Source: Microcaldota archaeon (lineage in GTDB: Archaea > Micrarchaeota > Micrarchaeia > Anstonellales > Bilamarchaeaceae). From it: a stretch of 7,214 nt of DNA. The stretch is from assembly GCA_018813445.1 (NCBI GenBank), contig JAHJBR010000117.1:1-7214 (forward strand), given 5' to 3'. This document shows positions 5,467-7,214 of this stretch, piece by piece (the stretch's first letter is position 1; every line of letters begins with the position of its first letter). The notes under the pieces were generated by a model. It had not been told where the DNA came from and searched no databases. It saw nothing but the letters and a program-made list of their open reading frames with translations. The position numbers were made by a program, and so were the translations under genes.

Positions 5467-6316
5467 TCAATGGTTTTTCCAATATTTGGCCATGCAAGGC
5501 GAACCTTTCAGAGTGCTAATTGCAATGCTGGGCACTGGAGCAGCGACTTGGTATGATCTTACAAATAACAAAAATGTTCCAGATAAATTGCTTTATGCAT
5601 TTCTCGGATGCGCATTTTTAGTAAACATTGTCTTTTTCCAGCAAGACGTATTCATTTACGCATTAACCATTGCAGCTCTAATGTTTATCCCAGGGTATTT
5701 ACTCTATCGTTTTGGATACATAGGCGGTGCAGATGTATATGTTCTAACTGCCATTGCACTTGCCCTACCAGTATTTCCATCAAACATCGCTATTATTGCC
5801 AACGTTCCTCTTGTGCTTTCAGTAATAATCTATTCCGGAGTTCTATTCTCCATATATTTCCTTTCATTTGTCCTATTTAGAGTAATATTCAAAGGCGCAA
5901 AAGGAAAAATGGAATACATGCTTGTAATTCCACCCTATGCAATAATGCTTTATTTTCTTTATACAACTGGTTTTTTCAGTCCGGCATACTTAGTAATTCT
6001 AGCGTTATTGGTAATTGCTTCTGTTTTGTTCATGGTCTATAAAGAAGCGATGATGAAAGAAATGAGCGAGCGCATCCCAATTTCCAAAGTAGAACCAGAG
6101 GACATTGCGTCCTTGGAGCTCATGCAAAAGGATGTAAAAAAATATTCGATAAAAAGGCTTTTGGACGAAAAGGAAATCGCAAGACTGAAAAAAGCAGGGC
6201 TAAAAACCATTACAGTATATACAAAACTACCTCCTTTCCTCCCATTTGTGCTCGCGGCTCTTGCGATTGCAATTTTATTGGGGGATTTGTTTACGAATAT
6301 GTTCCAGGTGATCTGA
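5459..6316 (+). CDS. Archaeal A24-family prepilin/prearchaellin peptidase (FlaK/PibD-like)
   Basis: 285 residues, polytopic membrane protein with about six to eight hydrophobic segments (for example 19-32, 43-60, 64-84, 95-126, 128-142, 152-170, 174-193, 258-277). Family A24 aspartic proteases cut the class III signal peptides of archaeal pilins and archaellins at the cytoplasmic face. The two expected catalytic aspartates are visible: D33 in TWYDLTNNKNVPD, and D92 in YIGGADVYVL, the GxGD-type site in the GGAD form. A charged cytosolic segment (about 196-255) with DEKEIARLKKAGLKTI, followed by a final membrane span and LLGDLF, is typical of archaeal members. No archaellin or pilin gene lies in the window, so whether it serves archaella or adhesive pili cannot be told. 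The ATG lies inside the Pus10 stop region (8-base overlap), indicating coupled translation. Confidence 0.85.
   Translation: MIDQWFFQYLAMQGEPFRVLIAMLGTGAATWYDLTNNKNVPDKLLYAFLGCAFLVNIVFFQQDVFIYALTIAALMFIPGYLLYRFGYIGGADVYVLTAIALALPVFPSNIAIIANVPLVLSVIIYSGVLFSIYFLSFVLFRVIFKGAKGKMEYMLVIPPYAIMLYFLYTTGFFSPAYLVILALLVIASVLFMVYKEAMMKEMSERIPISKVEPEDIASLELMQKDVKKYSIKRLLDEKEIARLKKAGLKTITVYTKLPPFLPFVLAALAIAILLGDLFTNMFQVI
6306..6313 (+). promoter_or_regulatory. Shine-Dalgarno site for the adenosyltransferase inside the preceding gene
   Basis: AGGTGATC, an exact match to the 3' part of the archaeal consensus AGGAGGTGATCC, lies in the last codons of the peptidase gene. It is three bases before the ATG at 6317, an unusually short spacer. 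Confidence 0.65.
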
Positions 6317-6853
6317 ATGAGTATTTACACTAAAAACGGAGACAGCGGCGAAACTTCCATACTTGGAGGAAAAAGAATTCCCAAAGATGATCCAAGGATA
6401 GAGGCAAGTGGAAAAGTAGACGAGCTTAGCTCAGTAATTGGGCTAGTAATTGCATTTTCAGATGATGAGGAACTAAAAAAACTTTTATCTGAGATTCAGA
6501 TGACTCTTTTTGTAATTGGGAGCGATCTTGCAACAGCTTCAGGAGACAAGATTTCAATCCCAAGACTTTCACCTTCAAAAGTTAACATAATTGAAGCAGA
6601 AATAGATAGAATAGAAAAAGAGCTTCCTAAAATAGACAGTTTTATACTCCCAGGGGGAAGCAAAACCGCATCCATGCTTCACCTCGCGCGCACAATCTGC
6701 CGCGAAACCGAAAGAAAAGTTATTTCGCTTGCAAAAAAGGAAAAGCTGAATGAAGCTATTCCAGTTTACCTAAATAGACTAAGCGATCTTCTTTTTATGC
6801 TTGCAAGATGGATAAACCGAAAGAAAAAAGTACCAGAAACTCTTTGGAGATAA
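6317..6853 (+). CDS. Cob(I)alamin adenosyltransferase, PduO/MMAB type
   Basis: 178 residues, the normal length for a stand-alone PduO-type enzyme. It transfers the adenosyl group of ATP to cob(I)alamin (or its corrinoid precursor) to make adenosylcobalamin; members of the family are cytosolic trimers. Signatures in order: IYTKNGDSGETSILGG (3-18, ATP-binding N-terminus), GKVDELSSVIG (32-42), FILPGGSKTASMLHLARTIC (109-128), the RTICRETER stretch (125-133) and YLNRLSDLLFMLAR (151-164). All expected active-site blocks look intact. It begins directly after the peptidase TGA with no gap, and the glycosyltransferase follows 17 bases after its own TAA. A user of the cofactor, such as a class II ribonucleotide reductase or a mutase, is not in the window. 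I give no symbol because cobO, pduO and mmaB usage varies by lineage. Confidence 0.92.
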   Translation: MSIYTKNGDSGETSILGGKRIPKDDPRIEASGKVDELSSVIGLVIAFSDDEELKKLLSEIQMTLFVIGSDLATASGDKISIPRLSPSKVNIIEAEIDRIEKELPKIDSFILPGGSKTASMLHLARTICRETERKVISLAKKEKLNEAIPVYLNRLSDLLFMLARWINRKKKVPETLWR

Positions 6854-6870
6854 ATTGAGGATGAATTTGA

Positions 6871-7214
6871 ATGGAAGTAATAATCATTATGCAGTATGCG
6901 GTTGCGTTTGCAGCATTATATATCGCAGTATTCTTCACTCTAGTTTATTTGAAAAACCTTAGTAAAATTCCGCATGAAAAACACATAGAATCTGATTGGG
7001 AACCCAATGTCACCGTGCTAATCCCAGCATATAATGAGGAAGCCGGAATATCAAAATGCATAGGATCTGTACTTTCCCTAGACTATCCAAAAGAAAAATT
7101 AGAAATAATAGTTCTTGATGATGGATCAGTAGACAACACTGCGGAAATCGCCAATAGCTTTGGACCAAGAGGAGTACAGGTAATAAGCAAAAGCAACAGC
7201 GGAAAAGCTGATTC
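6871..7214 (+). CDS. Membrane-anchored family 2 glycosyltransferase (C-terminus cut by window edge)
   Basis: The first 114 residues of a gene that runs off the right edge, hand-translated from the ATG at 6871. A TGA immediately upstream in frame fixes this as the first possible start, and GAGGATGA at 6857-6864 serves as ribosome site; the ATG inside that site is out of frame and soon closes. Residues 3-27 are a hydrophobic membrane span. The GT-A domain begins with VTVLIPAYNEEAGISKCIGS (47-66) and continues with SLDYPKEKLEIIVLDDGSVDNT (69-90), where the nucleotide-sugar-binding Asp pair is D83-D84. The family transfers sugars from nucleotide donors to lipid carriers, polysaccharide or protein glycans; processive forms carry further C-terminal membrane spans, which cannot be checked here. 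It ends the visible plus-strand operon. Confidence 0.9.
   Translation, partial: MEVIIIMQYAVAFAALYIAVFFTLVYLKNLSKIPHEKHIESDWEPNVTVLIPAYNEEAGISKCIGSVLSLDYPKEKLEIIVLDDGSVDNTAEIANSFGPRGVQVISKSNSGKAD

Noticed and set aside
6861..6959. ATG at 6861 as an alternative start after the adenosyltransferase
   Set aside because: It is out of frame with the glycosyltransferase and its frame closes at a TAG after 32 codons; it lies inside the ribosome site of the real start.
1..7214. CRISPR arrays, insertion sequences, tRNA or rRNA genes
   Set aside because: I saw no regularly spaced direct repeats, transposase-like frames, terminal inverted repeats or tRNA-like folds; the window is filled by ordinary, tightly packed genes.

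Overview
The window reads as an archaeal chromosome, plausibly a DPANN-type lineage such as Micrarchaeota or Diapherotrites. The main reasons are an archaeal Pus10-type tRNA pseudouridine synthase, an archaeal-type A24 prepilin/prearchaellin peptidase, Shine-Dalgarno sequences of the GGTGA type with very short spacers, an apparently leaderless gene, and AT-rich TATA-like elements. The phylum is an inference; no rRNA or tRNA is present to settle it. Coding density is very high and no stretch above 100 bases lacks a gene.

The window is divided at about 4302-4350 by a short divergent promoter region. To the left, on the minus strand, transcription runs through three consecutive alpha-helical TPR/SNAP-like proteins (start codons at 4301, 3605 and 2834), then an exported DUF4139-family beta-rich protein (start at 2033). 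After that comes a hairpin terminator with T-tracts (about 534-600), and then the N-terminal part of a long-form ThyX-like protein (start at 509) that runs off the left edge.

To the right, on the plus strand, is a tight four-gene set: Pus10 (4351-5466), the A24 membrane peptidase (5459-6316, overlapping by 8 bases), a PduO-type cob(I)alamin adenosyltransferase (6317-6853, abutting), and the start of a membrane-anchored family 2 glycosyltransferase (from 6871) that runs off the right edge. Spacing and Shine-Dalgarno sites embedded in the preceding genes indicate one transcript, although the functions (tRNA modification, pilin processing, B12 activation, glycan synthesis) do not form one obvious pathway.

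The least explained part is the left cluster. Three paralogous TPR proteins with C-terminal coiled-coil tails sit in a row and are followed by a secreted protein. They may form a scaffold or envelope-associated assembly, but the sequence gives no direct evidence of the partner or substrate. Other points of note are the altered signature motif in the ThyX-like protein, a variant catalytic-loop motif in Pus10, and closely interlocked divergent promoter elements.
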